From contig NZ_SMKW01000016.1 in assembly GCF_004348985.1 (NCBI RefSeq), forward strand, positions 82,036 through 146,035: 64,000 bases of DNA, given 5' to 3'. The translations under genes were made by a program, and so were the position numbers. The notes beneath the pieces are model-generated. The model saw only the letters and a list, made by a program, of their open reading frames with translations, made no database searches and was not told where the DNA came from. This DNA is from Saccharopolyspora elongata. Its GTDB lineage: Bacteria > Actinomycetota > Actinomycetes > Mycobacteriales > Pseudonocardiaceae. This document shows, piece after piece, positions 25,596 to 33,886 of this stretch; within the stretch, counting starts at the first letter, position 1; each line of letters begins with the position of its first letter.

Positions 25596-26456
25596 GTGAC
25601 CGACGCGCGCACCTACGGCGATGAAGTCGCCGTTGTCACCGTGACCTACTCCCCGGGCGAGACCCTGGAGCAGTTCCTCGACACCTTGGCCAAGGCGACG
25701 GAGCGCTCGGTCCGGGTGATCCTCGCCGACAACACCTCCACCGACGGCGTGCCCGAACGGGCAGCCGCGGAGCGAGCGAACGTCGACTTCGTGCCGACCG
25801 GTGGCAACCTCGGCTACGGCGGCGCGGCCAACCGCGGCGTCGCCGAGCTCGGCGACGAATTCGGCTGGGTCGTGATCGCCAACCCGGACCTGGAGTGGCA
25901 GCCGGGCTCGCTCGACGAACTGCTGGACGCGGCCAAGCGCTGGCCGCGCGGCGGATCGTTCGGCCCGCTGATCAAGGAGCCCACCGGCGAGGTCTACCCG
26001 TCGGCGCGGCTGCTGCCGTCGATCGGCCGCGGCGCCGGGCACGCGGTGTTCGCCAAGATCTGGCCGAAGAACCCGTGGTCCCGCGCGTACCACCAGTCCG
26101 AGGCGACGATCACCGAGCGGCCCGCCGGCTGGCTGTCCGGCTCCTGCCTGCTGCTGCGCCGCGAGGCGTTCGACTCCATCGACGGCTTCGACCCGCGCTA
26201 CTTCATGTACTTCGAAGACGTCGACCTCGGCGACCGGCTCGGGAAGAGGGGCTGGCTGAACGTCTACGTGCCGAGCGCGGAGATCATGCACATCGGCGGG
26301 CACTCCACGGCGGGCGCCTCCAAGCGGATGCTCGTCGAGCACCACCGCAGCGCCTACCGCTACCTCGCCGACCGCCACCCGGGGCCGGCCTGGGCGCCGC
26401 TGCGCCTCGCCCTGCGCGTGGCGCTGACCGCCCGCGCTCGCATCGCGACCCGCTGA
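25596..26456 (+). CDS. wbbL: WbbL-like dTDP-rhamnosyltransferase (GT2)
   Basis: WbbL adds L-rhamnose to GlcNAc-PP-decaprenol, building the linkage unit between peptidoglycan and arabinogalactan in mycobacteria. This 286-residue protein shows VAVVTVTYSPGETLEQFL, ILADNTSTDGVPE, ANPDLEWQPGSLDEL, the segment PAGWLSGSCLLLRREAF and YFMYFEDVDLGDRLGKRGW. The run rmlD, wbbL, manC corresponds to Rv3266c-Rv3265c-Rv3264c, here with extra genes inserted between rmlD and wbbL. The GTG at 25596 matches the family start; upstream in-frame sequence is unlike the family. Confidence 0.85.
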   Translation: MTDARTYGDEVAVVTVTYSPGETLEQFLDTLAKATERSVRVILADNTSTDGVPERAAAERANVDFVPTGGNLGYGGAANRGVAELGDEFGWVVIANPDLEWQPGSLDELLDAAKRWPRGGSFGPLIKEPTGEVYPSARLLPSIGRGAGHAVFAKIWPKNPWSRAYHQSEATITERPAGWLSGSCLLLRREAFDSIDGFDPRYFMYFEDVDLGDRLGKRGWLNVYVPSAEIMHIGGHSTAGASKRMLVEHHRSAYRYLADRHPGPAWAPLRLALRVALTARARIATR

Positions 26457-26506
26457 CGACTGTGAGTCCCGCACTTCAAGCGGCCGACGCCGCTTGTAGA
26501 ACAGCC

Positions 26507-26854
26507 CTAGTGCTGGTTGTAGTGCTGGCCGGCCTGCGAACCGAGCGGCCCGAACTCGTGCGGGGCGCGCTGCGCGTGGTACGGGTTCGGCGGCAGATTC
26601 TGCTGGCCCTGCTCGTAATCCTCGGTCGGCCAGCCGCCGTGCTGGGGCTCCTGCCGCTGCGGCTGCTGCCGGGGGTGACCGCCGGGCAGCACCTGCGTGG
26701 TGTCCGCCGGGTCGGCCTGGCTGACGACCTCGCGCGGGATGCGCACGGTGCTCGCGGCATCCATCGGCGAGGTGGCATTGTCGGGGGTGACGACGAACGC
26801 GCCGCGTGCCCGCGCGCGAGCAAGTGCTTCGTCGGCTCGGAGGCGCGGGTCCAT
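26507..26854 (-). CDS. Small conserved hydrophilic protein, function unknown
   Basis: This is a 115-residue soluble protein. Residues 1-45 (beginning MDPRLRADEALARARARGAF and containing the SPMDAASTVRIPREVV segment) look conserved and could form a helix plus a strand. The rest is Gln/Pro/His-rich and probably disordered. I do not recognise a named domain; similar short proteins occur in Pseudonocardiaceae. It is convergent with the wbbL gene and divergent from manC. The composition of the C terminus warns that only the N-terminal half may be under strong selection. Confidence 0.55.
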   Translation of the reverse strand: MDPRLRADEALARARARGAFVVTPDNATSPMDAASTVRIPREVVSQADPADTTQVLPGGHPRQQPQRQEPQHGGWPTEDYEQGQQNLPPNPYHAQRAPHEFGPLGSQAGQHYNQH

Positions 26855-27025
26855 GGGGATGCCCTCTCAGTCGTTCGCAGTCGGTGGTCCGCGTTGGCGG
26901 GCGTCGGACTGGGCGCGGCCGCTGCGGGCGAGCCCAGTGCTCATTATGCCGTTGCCCCTGCCAGAGTATTCCCCCCAATGGGTTTTCGTCACTGAAGTGC
27001 ATCAGGTAGAGGAGGATCAACGCCG

Positions 27026-28123
27026 ATGTCCGCGGATGCGCAGGACCCGGCCGCGTCGCCGACGGCGGAAGCGGTCGTGCTGGTAGGTGGTCGGGGCGTG
27101 CGGCTGCGGCCGTTGACCTTGTCGGCGCCCAAGCCGATGCTGCCGACCGCCGGGGTCCCGTTCCTGAGCCACCTGCTGTCCCGGATCCGGGCTGCCGGCA
27201 TCGAGCACGTGGTGCTCGGCACGTCCTACAAGGCGGAGGTGTTCGCCGAGCACTTCGGCGACGGATCCGAACTCGGCCTGCGGCTGGAGTACGTCGTCGA
27301 GCCGGAGCCGCTGGACACCGCGGGCGCGATCCGCAACGTCGCGGACCGGCTCAGCGCCGACGACGTGCTGGTGTTCAACGGCGACATCCTCTCCGGCGTG
27401 GATCTCACGGATCTGCTGGCAACGCACCGCAGCGCCGCGGCGGATGTGACGCTGCACTTGGTGAAGGTCGCCGATCCGCGCCGTTTCGGTTGCGTGCCCA
27501 CCGACGCGGACGGGCGGGTCACGGCGTTCCTGGAGAAGACGGAGAATCCTCCGGTCGACCAGATCAACGCGGGTTGCTACGTGTTCCGCCGCGAGGTGAT
27601 CGACACGATCCCGGCGGGGCGGCCGGTGTCGGTGGAGCGCGAGACGTTCCCGGAACTGCTCGCCGCCGGCGCGCGCGTGCAGGGCCACGTCGACACCTCG
27701 TACTGGCTGGACATGGGGACCCCGGAGGCGTTCGTCCGGGCTTCCGCGGACCTGGTCCTCGGCGTGGCGCCGTCGAACGCGCTGCCCGGCGAGCGCGGCG
27801 AAGCGCTGGTGCTGGACGGCGCGGAGGTCGCCGCCGACGCGGAAGTCTGCGGGGGCAGCGTCATCGGCGCGGGCAGCACGGTGGAATCCGGTGCGCGCGT
27901 TGCGGAATCAGTGCTCTTCGAAGGCGTGCGCATCGAGCGGAACGCGGTGGTCGAGCGGTGCGTGATCGGCAACGACGCGACGATCGGCGCGGGTGCCGTG
28001 CTGCGCGACGCGATCATCGGTGACGGCGCGCGGATCGGCGCCGACTGCGAGCTGCTGGGCGGGGCGCGGGTCTGGCCCGGCGTCGAGCTGCCGGCCGGCG
28101 GCGTCCGCTTCTCCGCGGACTGA
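27026..28123 (+). CDS. manC: Mannose-1-phosphate guanylyltransferase
   Basis: This enzyme makes GDP-mannose from mannose-1-phosphate and GTP, for mannosylated wall lipids and glycans. The 365-residue protein has a nucleotidyltransferase domain with the signature VLVGGRGVRLRPLTLSAPKPMLP near residue 18 and FNGDILSG near 113, then a left-handed beta-helix of hexapeptide repeats at about 265-350. It matches Rv3264c in order and layout. Because RmlA-like and glucose-1-phosphate enzymes share the fold, substrate choice rests on synteny. ATG at 27026, with AGGAGGAT and about ten bases of spacing. Confidence 0.85.
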   Translation: MSADAQDPAASPTAEAVVLVGGRGVRLRPLTLSAPKPMLPTAGVPFLSHLLSRIRAAGIEHVVLGTSYKAEVFAEHFGDGSELGLRLEYVVEPEPLDTAGAIRNVADRLSADDVLVFNGDILSGVDLTDLLATHRSAAADVTLHLVKVADPRRFGCVPTDADGRVTAFLEKTENPPVDQINAGCYVFRREVIDTIPAGRPVSVERETFPELLAAGARVQGHVDTSYWLDMGTPEAFVRASADLVLGVAPSNALPGERGEALVLDGAEVAADAEVCGGSVIGAGSTVESGARVAESVLFEGVRIERNAVVERCVIGNDATIGAGAVLRDAIIGDGARIGADCELLGGARVWPGVELPAGGVRFSAD

Positions 28124-28145
28124 GCCGGCGTACCGTCGGGGGACC

Positions 28146-29057
28146 ATGAGCGATGCCCTGACCCGGACCTGGCGCCCGCCGCATCCGCTGGACCTGCCGC
28201 GGGTGCTGGCTCCGCTGCGCCGGGGGAGCGGTGATCCGACCACGCGCGTGGACGCGTCGGGCGAGGTGTGGTGGGCCACCACGACCCCGGTCGGCCCGAC
28301 GACGCTGCGGTTGCAGAAGGACCACGCCGGAACCGTGACCGCGGCGGCGTGGGGGCAGGGCGCGAGCTTCGTGCTGGACAACGTGCCGGACCTGCTCGGC
28401 GCTTCCGACGACGACAGCGGTTTCGTCGCGGTGCACGACGTCGTGGAGCGCGGGCGGCGCGCATCGCGCGGCGTGCGGTTGTGCGCATCGGGCCGGGTCT
28501 GGGACGTTCTGGTCGCCGCGGTGCTGGAGCAGAAGGTCACCAACCGGGAGGCGTGGCGGTCCTGGCGGGAGCTCTGCCGGCGCTTCGGCAGCCGCGCCCC
28601 GGGACCGTTCGACGGGCTCTGGGCGGCACCGGATCCGTTGCAGCTGCGCCAGATCCGGGACTGGGAGTGGCATCGGGCGGGCATCGACGGAGCCCGTCGC
28701 CGCACGCTGCTCGCCGCGGCATCGGTGGCCGGAAGGCTGGAGCGGGCGGTCGAGTTGCGCGGCGTCGCGGGACGGGAGCTGCTGCAGAAGGTGCCCGGCA
28801 TCGGCCCGTGGACGGCGGCCGAGGTAGCGCAGCGCGCCTGGGGCGACCCGGACGCGGTCAGCGTCGGCGATTTCCACCTGCCGACGATCGTCGGCACGGC
28901 GCTGGTCGGCCGCCCCTTGGACGACGAGGGCATGCTCGAAGCCCTGGCCCCATACGAAGGGCACCGCCACCGAGCGGTCCGCTACCTCGGCGCGGCGGGC
29001 GTCCAACGCCCCCGGTTCGCCCCGAGAATGCCGGTCCGCAACTACCGCACCATGTGA
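28146..29057 (+). CDS. DNA-3-methyladenine glycosylase 2 (AlkA-like, HhH-GPD)
   Basis: This is a 303-residue base-excision repair glycosylase. The C-terminal half has the helix-hairpin-helix LLQKVPGIGPWTAAEVAQRAWGDPDAVSVGDFHLP, in which the final Asp is the catalytic residue of the HhH-GPD family. The N-terminal half resembles AlkA-type proteins of actinobacteria. It removes alkylated purines from DNA. TACCGT at 28131-28136 lies nine bases before ATG at 28146, so the transcript is nearly leaderless. It begins 22 bases after manC but probably has its own promoter. Confidence 0.85.
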   Translation: MSDALTRTWRPPHPLDLPRVLAPLRRGSGDPTTRVDASGEVWWATTTPVGPTTLRLQKDHAGTVTAAAWGQGASFVLDNVPDLLGASDDDSGFVAVHDVVERGRRASRGVRLCASGRVWDVLVAAVLEQKVTNREAWRSWRELCRRFGSRAPGPFDGLWAAPDPLQLRQIRDWEWHRAGIDGARRRTLLAAASVAGRLERAVELRGVAGRELLQKVPGIGPWTAAEVAQRAWGDPDAVSVGDFHLPTIVGTALVGRPLDDEGMLEALAPYEGHRHRAVRYLGAAGVQRPRFAPRMPVRNYRTM

Positions 29058-29114
29058 CGGCATCCTGATAACCATGAAGGGCATTGGGAGACCGAGCCTG
29101 CCCCACCGGATCCG

Positions 29115-29306
29115 ATGATCACCACCTCGCTGCGGCTGCCCAAGTCCTTGCTGGATCAGGTTCGTGCCCGGGCCGCCGAGGAGGACATGAAGACCACGGC
29201 CTGGATTCGGGTGCTGATCGAGGCGGCGTTGTCCGATCCTGGGCCGAACAACATCGAAGCGCGCGTGCGACGACTCGAAGCCGCTGTGTTCGAGGAGTCT
29301 GCCTGA
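29115..29306 (+). CDS. Orphan ribbon-helix-helix (CopG-like) protein
   Basis: This 63-residue protein starts with the strand MITTSLRLPKSLLDQVRARA, followed by two helices (EEDMKTTAWIRVLIEAAL), the standard RHH_1 DNA-binding fold of antitoxins and plasmid regulators. The C terminus (NNIEARVRRLEAAVFEESA) could form a coiled coil or toxin-binding tail. No toxin gene follows, since the next genes are convergent and of known function. It may be a solitary regulator or a relic of a toxin-antitoxin pair. No good ribosome-binding site precedes ATG at 29115. Confidence 0.65.
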   Translation: MITTSLRLPKSLLDQVRARAAEEDMKTTAWIRVLIEAALSDPGPNNIEARVRRLEAAVFEESA

Positions 29307-29843
29307 TCACCCGCGGGCGCGGGCAGCGGCCATCAGGGGGCCGATGTCGGAGCCTTCGGGGAGAGCGTTCAGCGGCCACCAGCGCAGGTCCAGGGACTCG
29401 TCGCTGCGGGCCGGCTCGGCTCCTTCCGGGGCTCGCACGATGAAGCGCACGTCGAAGTGGCGGGTCGGTTTGCCCAGCGAGCAGGTGATCGGGTGCACGT
29501 CCAGGTGCGCCGGCTCCGGGTCCACGACCAGACCGTCCACACCGGACTCCTCGGTCGCCTCGCGCAGCGCGGCCCCCGCCAGCGACGTGTCCGCCGGCTC
29601 GCAGTGGCCGCCGAGCTGCAACCACATCCCCACCCGGGGATGCAACGTGAGCAGCACGTTCTCGCCCGCCGCGTCGAGCAGCACGGCCGATGCGGTCACG
29701 TGCCCCGGCTCACACGCCCGCAGGCAGGCGTCCGCGCGGGCGTCCAGCAAGGTCAGGAAGGCGTGGCGCAATGCGTCCTGCTGCGGATCGGCCGGTCGCC
29801 AATCGCCGAGGACGCGCAGCGCGTCCGCGTGCGGCCCGCTCAC
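29307..29843 (-). CDS. NUDIX hydrolase
   Basis: This 178-residue protein carries a NUDIX box at about residues 78-100 ([24 protein letters not shown], with the REATEE core), which binds metal for pyrophosphohydrolysis of nucleotide derivatives. The helical N terminus resembles actinobacterial NUDIX proteins. Its GTG start at 29843 overlaps the fbiB stop (GTGA), so it is coupled to the F420 operon. A role in housecleaning of GTP-derived or F420-related intermediates is a reasonable guess from context only. Confidence 0.85.
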   Translation of the reverse strand: MSGPHADALRVLGDWRPADPQQDALRHAFLTLLDARADACLRACEPGHVTASAVLLDAAGENVLLTLHPRVGMWLQLGGHCEPADTSLAGAALREATEESGVDGLVVDPEPAHLDVHPITCSLGKPTRHFDVRFIVRAPEGAEPARSDESLDLRWWPLNALPEGSDIGPLMAAARARG

Positions 29844-31183
29844 AGCTCCACCAATCCGCCGTCGAGCTCCCGCGGTTCCCGCGGCCCGCCGACCGCTTCC
29901 ACGGGATGGCCGACCGCCACCGCGCCCAGCGGCTCCCACGAGTCGGGCAGGTCCAGCGCCGCCCGGACGACCTCCGGGCAGAACATCGTCGAGGACACCC
30001 AGCACGAGCCGAGCTCCTCGGCCGCCAACGCCACCAGCAGGCCCTGCACCGCGGCGCCGCCCGCGACGGTGAACATCTGCCGCTCCGCGTCGGCGCGCAG
30101 ATCGTCGGGGTAGTCGTGCGCGCCCTCGCGGACCAGGAACGGCAGCACCAGTTCCGGCGCGGCGTAGAGCAGGTCGCCGCGGCCGACCCGGCGCTGCGCG
30201 GCCTCCTCGGAGAGCCCGTCGGCGCGCAGGTCGGTCAGCCAGGCGGAGCGCATCGCGTCCAGCAGCTTCGTCCGAAGTGGACGATCGCGCAGCCACACGA
30301 ACCGGACCGGCCGGGTGTGGTGCGGCGCGGGAGCGGTCAGCGCGGCGCCGACCGCGCGGCGCACCGCGTCGGCGTCGACCGGGCCGTCCGCGAACGCCCG
30401 CACCGAGCGACGCATCAGCACCGCCTCGCGGCGCCCCTGCGCCAGCGCCTCGGCGGTGCCCATCCGGAACAGGTCTTCCTCGACGGGCCGCGTCAGGTCG
30501 CGGGCCGTCGACCCGTCGTCGGTGGTCGCGAGCCCGCGCACCACGGCGACCGGAACCGAGCCCAGCTTGCCCTTGACCAGGTCGGCCGCCCCGGCGATCT
30601 CGTCGGCCACCGCGACCTCGGTCACCGCCAGCTCGTTGCCCTGCGAATCGGTGGTGCCCGCGTAGCGGTGCAGCACCCGCAGGCCGGCGGAGCCGATCGC
30701 CACGTCGGTCTGACCGACTCGCCAGGCGCGGCCCATCGTGTCGGTCACCACCACGGCGACCTGCACGCCGAGCCGCTCGGCGAGCCCGGCCCGCAGCTTG
30801 CGCGCGGAAGCGTCCGGGTCGTCCGGCAGTAGCGCGATCTGGTCCAGCGCCACGTTCGAGGCGTCGACGCCCGAAGCCGCCTGCACGATGCCCAGCTTGT
30901 TCTGGGTGATCATGAACCGCTCGCGGCGCGCCAGCACGTGGGTGGCCTCGGCCAGCACCAGCTCGCGGCGCAGCTTCTCGCGCAGCTCCGGGTCGCGCGG
31001 CGTGGTCACCATGCGGCCCTCGACCTTCGACACCACCTTGCTGGTGACGACCACGACGTCGCCGTCGCTGAGCCAGGGCGCGGCCGCCGCGATCGACGCG
31101 GCCAGGTCGTCGCCCGGGCCGAACTCGGGCAGCCCGCCCACCGCGAACAGCTGCAACCCGCGCGCGGCCGCGTGATCCTTCAT
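29840..31183 (-). CDS. fbiB: Coenzyme F420 biosynthesis protein FbiB
   Basis: FbiB is a two-domain enzyme. Residues about 1-240 are the CofE-like gamma-glutamyl ligase, which adds glutamates to F420-0 ([58 protein letters not shown]). Residues about 250-447 are a nitroreductase-fold, FMN-binding domain ([22 protein letters not shown]) that reduces dehydro-F420-0 in actinobacteria. The 447-residue length is full size. Its ATG at 31183 overlaps the fbiA stop (ATGA). A GTCCGAAGTGGAC motif lies within it at 30270. Confidence 0.95.
   Translation of the reverse strand: MKDHAAARGLQLFAVGGLPEFGPGDDLAASIAAAAPWLSDGDVVVVTSKVVSKVEGRMVTTPRDPELREKLRRELVLAEATHVLARRERFMITQNKLGIVQAASGVDASNVALDQIALLPDDPDASARKLRAGLAERLGVQVAVVVTDTMGRAWRVGQTDVAIGSAGLRVLHRYAGTTDSQGNELAVTEVAVADEIAGAADLVKGKLGSVPVAVVRGLATTDDGSTARDLTRPVEEDLFRMGTAEALAQGRREAVLMRRSVRAFADGPVDADAVRRAVGAALTAPAPHHTRPVRFVWLRDRPLRTKLLDAMRSAWLTDLRADGLSEEAAQRRVGRGDLLYAAPELVLPFLVREGAHDYPDDLRADAERQMFTVAGGAAVQGLLVALAAEELGSCWVSSTMFCPEVVRAALDLPDSWEPLGAVAVGHPVEAVGGPREPRELDGGLVEL
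30270..30282 (+). repeat. 13-mer GTCCGAWGTGGAC, site 3
   Basis: GTCCGAAGTGGAC lies in fbiB, whose strand reads GAT CGT CCA CTT CGG ACG (Asp-Arg-Pro-Leu-Arg-Thr). The rare codons CGT, CCA and CTT match those at site 1. Confidence 0.5.
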
Positions 31184-32172
31184 CGCCCCTCCCGGGCCAG
31201 CTCGAAGGCCGCCTGCGCCATCGCGGCGGTGGCGTCCACATCGGACATCAGCAGCGGCACGGCGCGAACCCGCACCCCGGGCACGTCGGCGCTGTCGCCG
31301 GTGTGCACCAACCAGCCGTCCAGGATGCCCTCGGCGTCCTGCCGCGAGCCGTAGTGCCGGCCGACCGCCTCGGCGGTGCTGTCCACCCCGATCGCGGTCA
31401 GGCAGGCGTCCGCCATGCCCCGCAGCGGCCGGCCGCCGACGATCGGCGCCAGCCCCACCACGGGCGCCGACGTCTTCCGCAGCGCGGCGCGGAAGCCCGG
31501 CACCGCGAGCAGCGTCCCGATGCTGACCACCGGGTTCGACGGCGCCAGCAGCACCACGTCGGCCTGCTCGATCGCGTCCAGCACGGCAGGCGTCGGCTTC
31601 GCCTCGTCCGCGCCCACCGGCACGATCGCGTGCGCCTTCGGCTCCGCGCGGTACCGCACCCACCACTCCTGGAAGTGCACCGCCCGCTGGTCGCCGTGCT
31701 CCGGATCGTCGATCGCGACGTGCGTCTCGACCCGTTCGTCGGTGACCGGCAGCAGCCGCACGCCCGGGCGCCACCGGTCGCACAGCGCCTCGGTCACCGC
31801 CGACAGCGAGTAGCCCGCGCGCAGCATCCGGGACCGCACCAGGTGGGTGGCGATGTCGCGGTCGCCGAGCCCGAACCAGGTCGGTTCGGCGCCGTAGGCC
31901 GCCAGCTCCTCCTTGACCGACCAGGTCTCGTCGACCCGGCCCCACCCCTTCTCGGTGTCGATGCCGTCGCCGAGGGTGTACATGCAGGTGTCGAGGTCGG
32001 GGCAGACCCGCAACCCGTGCATCCACACGTCGTCGCCCACGTTGACCACCGCGGTGATCTCGTGCTCGGACTGCTGCTGCGGTTCGCCGATCGCGGGCAG
32101 TCCCAACGCCGCTTTGACCCCGAGCAGGAAACGCGCGCCGCCGACTCCGCCGACCAGAACTACGACCTTCAC
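31180..32172 (-). CDS. fbiA: 2-phospho-L-lactate/PEP transferase FbiA (CofD family)
   Basis: FbiA joins a phosphoenolpyruvate- or phospholactate-derived guanosine diphosphate intermediate to Fo, giving dehydro-F420-0 or F420-0. The 330-residue protein starts with [20 protein letters not shown] and shows [26 protein letters not shown], the GRVDETWSV segment and [18 protein letters not shown], all typical of CofD. It is the first gene of fbiA-fbiB-nudix. GTG at 32172 has GAGGATCGGGG close upstream. It corresponds to Rv3261. A GTCCACATCGGAC motif lies at 31234. Confidence 0.95.
   Translation of the reverse strand: MKVVVLVGGVGGARFLLGVKAALGLPAIGEPQQQSEHEITAVVNVGDDVWMHGLRVCPDLDTCMYTLGDGIDTEKGWGRVDETWSVKEELAAYGAEPTWFGLGDRDIATHLVRSRMLRAGYSLSAVTEALCDRWRPGVRLLPVTDERVETHVAIDDPEHGDQRAVHFQEWWVRYRAEPKAHAIVPVGADEAKPTPAVLDAIEQADVVLLAPSNPVVSIGTLLAVPGFRAALRKTSAPVVGLAPIVGGRPLRGMADACLTAIGVDSTAEAVGRHYGSRQDAEGILDGWLVHTGDSADVPGVRVRAVPLLMSDVDATAAMAQAAFELAREGR
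31234..31246 (-). repeat. 13-mer GTCCGAWGTGGAC, site 4
   Basis: GTCCACATCGGAC on the + strand is the complement of GTCCGATGTGGAC. It lies in fbiA as TCC GAT GTG GAC (Ser-Asp-Val-Asp), with ordinary codons. It is in the opposite orientation to the other three exact sites. Confidence 0.4.
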
Positions 32173-32242
32173 GGCCCCGATCCTCGCACGCCCGCCCGCG
32201 AGCCCGGGCGTGAACCTGATGACGGTCCAGCAGGCGGACGCA

Positions 32243-33073
32243 TCACAGGAAGCCGAAGATGCTGCGGAACATGCTCTGCCCCAGGTAGGTGTGCAGCGTG
32301 TCGCCGCCGACGAGGTCGAAGACGAAGTACGCGAGCCCGAAGAACGCCTGACCGACGAACGGCACCCCGATCAGCAGCAGGAACAGCACCAGCGGCGCCC
32401 ACGGCCGAGCCTTCTCGCCGAACCGCTGAGCCGGGACGGAAAGCCACGGCTCGATCGCGCCGTACCCGTCCAGGCCGGGGATCGGCAGGATGTTCAGCAC
32501 GAACGCGATCACCTGCAGGAAGGCCAGGTAGGACAGCCCGGCCGCCAGCCCGGTCGGCATCGGCACGAGCGCGACGGCGGCGCTGATCAGCAGGCCCAGC
32601 ACCAGGTTCATCAGCGGCCCGGCCAGCGACACCATCGACTCGGTGCGCCGGGACCGCAGCGCGTGGTGGTTGATCCACACCGCGCCGCCCGGCAGCGGGA
32701 TACCGCCGAGCGCCACGAAGATCAGCGGCAGCACGATGCTCAGGACGGGGTCGGTGTAGTGCCGGGGATCCAGCGTCAGGTAGCCCTTGGCGCGCACCGA
32801 CCAGTCGCCACCGCGGAACGCGGTGATCGCGTGCCCGAATTCGTGCAGGCACAACGAAGTGGCCCAGCCGCCGAGCACGATCAGCACCACGCCGCCGACC
32901 CGGGCGGCGTTGTTCTCGAGCGTGGCGAGCACGCCGCCCAGCACGGTCAGCCCGACCAGGCCGAGGAACAGGGGACTCACTCGAACCGCGGAGTTGCTCA
33001 CGCCCCCAGTGTCCACGAACGACTCACGGGCCGTCCTCGGCACGGGCGGCCGCGCGGTGGTATCCATGATCAT
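32243..33073 (-). CDS. Site-2 protease family (M50) membrane metalloprotease
   Basis: This is a 276-residue protein with about six transmembrane segments. The zinc motif HEFGH is at about residues 81-85 in LCLHEFGHAITAFRGG, and the third ligand is the Asp of NILPIPGLDGYG at about 193-204. Such rhomboid-like or S2P proteases cut membrane-embedded substrates, for example anti-sigma factors; no substrate is evident, though a membrane-bound sigma factor is encoded at 3.8-6.2 kb. The start is uncertain: ATG at 33073 or 33067, or GTG at 33001 just before the conserved SNSAVRVSP region. It lies next to whiB, divergent from it. Confidence 0.85.
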   Translation of the reverse strand: MIMDTTARPPVPRTARESFVDTGGVSNSAVRVSPLFLGLVGLTVLGGVLATLENNAARVGGVVLIVLGGWATSLCLHEFGHAITAFRGGDWSVRAKGYLTLDPRHYTDPVLSIVLPLIFVALGGIPLPGGAVWINHHALRSRRTESMVSLAGPLMNLVLGLLISAAVALVPMPTGLAAGLSYLAFLQVIAFVLNILPIPGLDGYGAIEPWLSVPAQRFGEKARPWAPLVLFLLLIGVPFVGQAFFGLAYFVFDLVGGDTLHTYLGQSMFRSIFGFL

Positions 33074-33483
33074 GGGGCCTGCCGATGGTGCACACGGAGT
33101 ACCGGTGATGCGCCGAACGCGCCCATCGGGCGGCTTGCGGGGGTTGTCCCCCTACGGAAGGTCTCCGCTTGACCGCAAGGAGCTACACGGGTGTAATCAC
33201 AGCAGTGTCATTCGTCGCTGAAATGATCGTTCCCCGGGTGGAAACCGGTTGGATGGTCGCAGGCGGCGGCCGATCGGGTACGGGAGACCCGGTCGGGCAC
33301 GGGTCGATCGAAGTGCCGCCGGCGGTGAGAGGCGGGCGGTGCGGTCGATCGGCGACGGCGCCGCCGCCGTCGAAGCGCGGGCTCCCGGCCGACGGGGGCC
33401 GGGCGACCTGCGATCAGGAGTGCGTCCTGTTCCGGCCCTGGGGAGGGCCGGCGGGAACGGGAGAAATCGGGGGAAATCAAACG
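33074..33483. promoter_or_regulatory. Regulatory region between the S2P gene and whiB
   Basis: This is 410 bases without a supported gene. At about 33190-33213, an AT-richer segment reads GTGTAATCACAGCAGTGTCA; it contains GTGTC (the complement of GACAC, the core bound by WhiA in Streptomyces) and an imperfect GTGTAAT/ATGACAC symmetry. The whiB start is preceded by GGGGGAAATC. A role in developmental control of whiB is suggested by the family, not shown. Confidence 0.35.
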
Positions 33484-33798
33484 ATGTGGGAATCAGGAGA
33501 TAGCCGCCTCGCGGAGCGTGGGGACGCCACCGCGGCGGAACTCGACGTCCTGGCCGAGCTGTTCGAGATGGGCGACGACGAACAGGAATGGCAGGAGCGC
33601 GCGCTGTGCGCCCAGACCGACCCGGAGGCGTTCTTCCCGGAGAAGGGCGGCTCGACGCGGGAGGCGAAGCGCATCTGCGCGGGCTGCGAGGTGCGCTCCG
33701 AATGCCTGGAGTACGCGTTGCAGCACGACGAGCGCTTCGGCATCTGGGGCGGTCTGTCCGAACGGGAGCGCCGCAAGCTCAAGCGCCGCGCGGTCTGA
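33484..33798 (+). CDS. whiB: WhiB-family iron-sulfur transcription factor
   Basis: This 104-residue protein has the four-Cys cluster ligands at 42, 65, 68 and 74 (Cys-x22-Cys-x2-Cys-x5-Cys) and the GIWGG turn near residue 87, followed by the basic DNA-contact tail SERERRKLKRRAV. The position beside fbiA/fbiB matches Rv3260c (WhiB2), the ortholog of Streptomyces WhiB, which controls septation with WhiA. The acidic N terminus may bind the principal sigma factor. ATG at 33484 gives the usual length. The long upstream region suggests complex control. Confidence 0.92.
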   Translation: MWESGDSRLAERGDATAAELDVLAELFEMGDDEQEWQERALCAQTDPEAFFPEKGGSTREAKRICAGCEVRSECLEYALQHDERFGIWGGLSERERRKLKRRAV

Positions 33799-33886
33799 TC
33801 GGCCGCAGTTCGTTTCGAGGGGGTTTTCTTCCGCTCCTGGTGCATTACCGTTCAGCGGTAGTGGATCAGGTTAGCGGGAGGGCATT

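Noticed and set aside
29307..31241. One 644-codon frame spanning fbiB and the NUDIX gene
   Set aside because: Only the last 178 codons look like protein (NUDIX); the rest is out of frame with fbiB. The real start is GTG at 29843.
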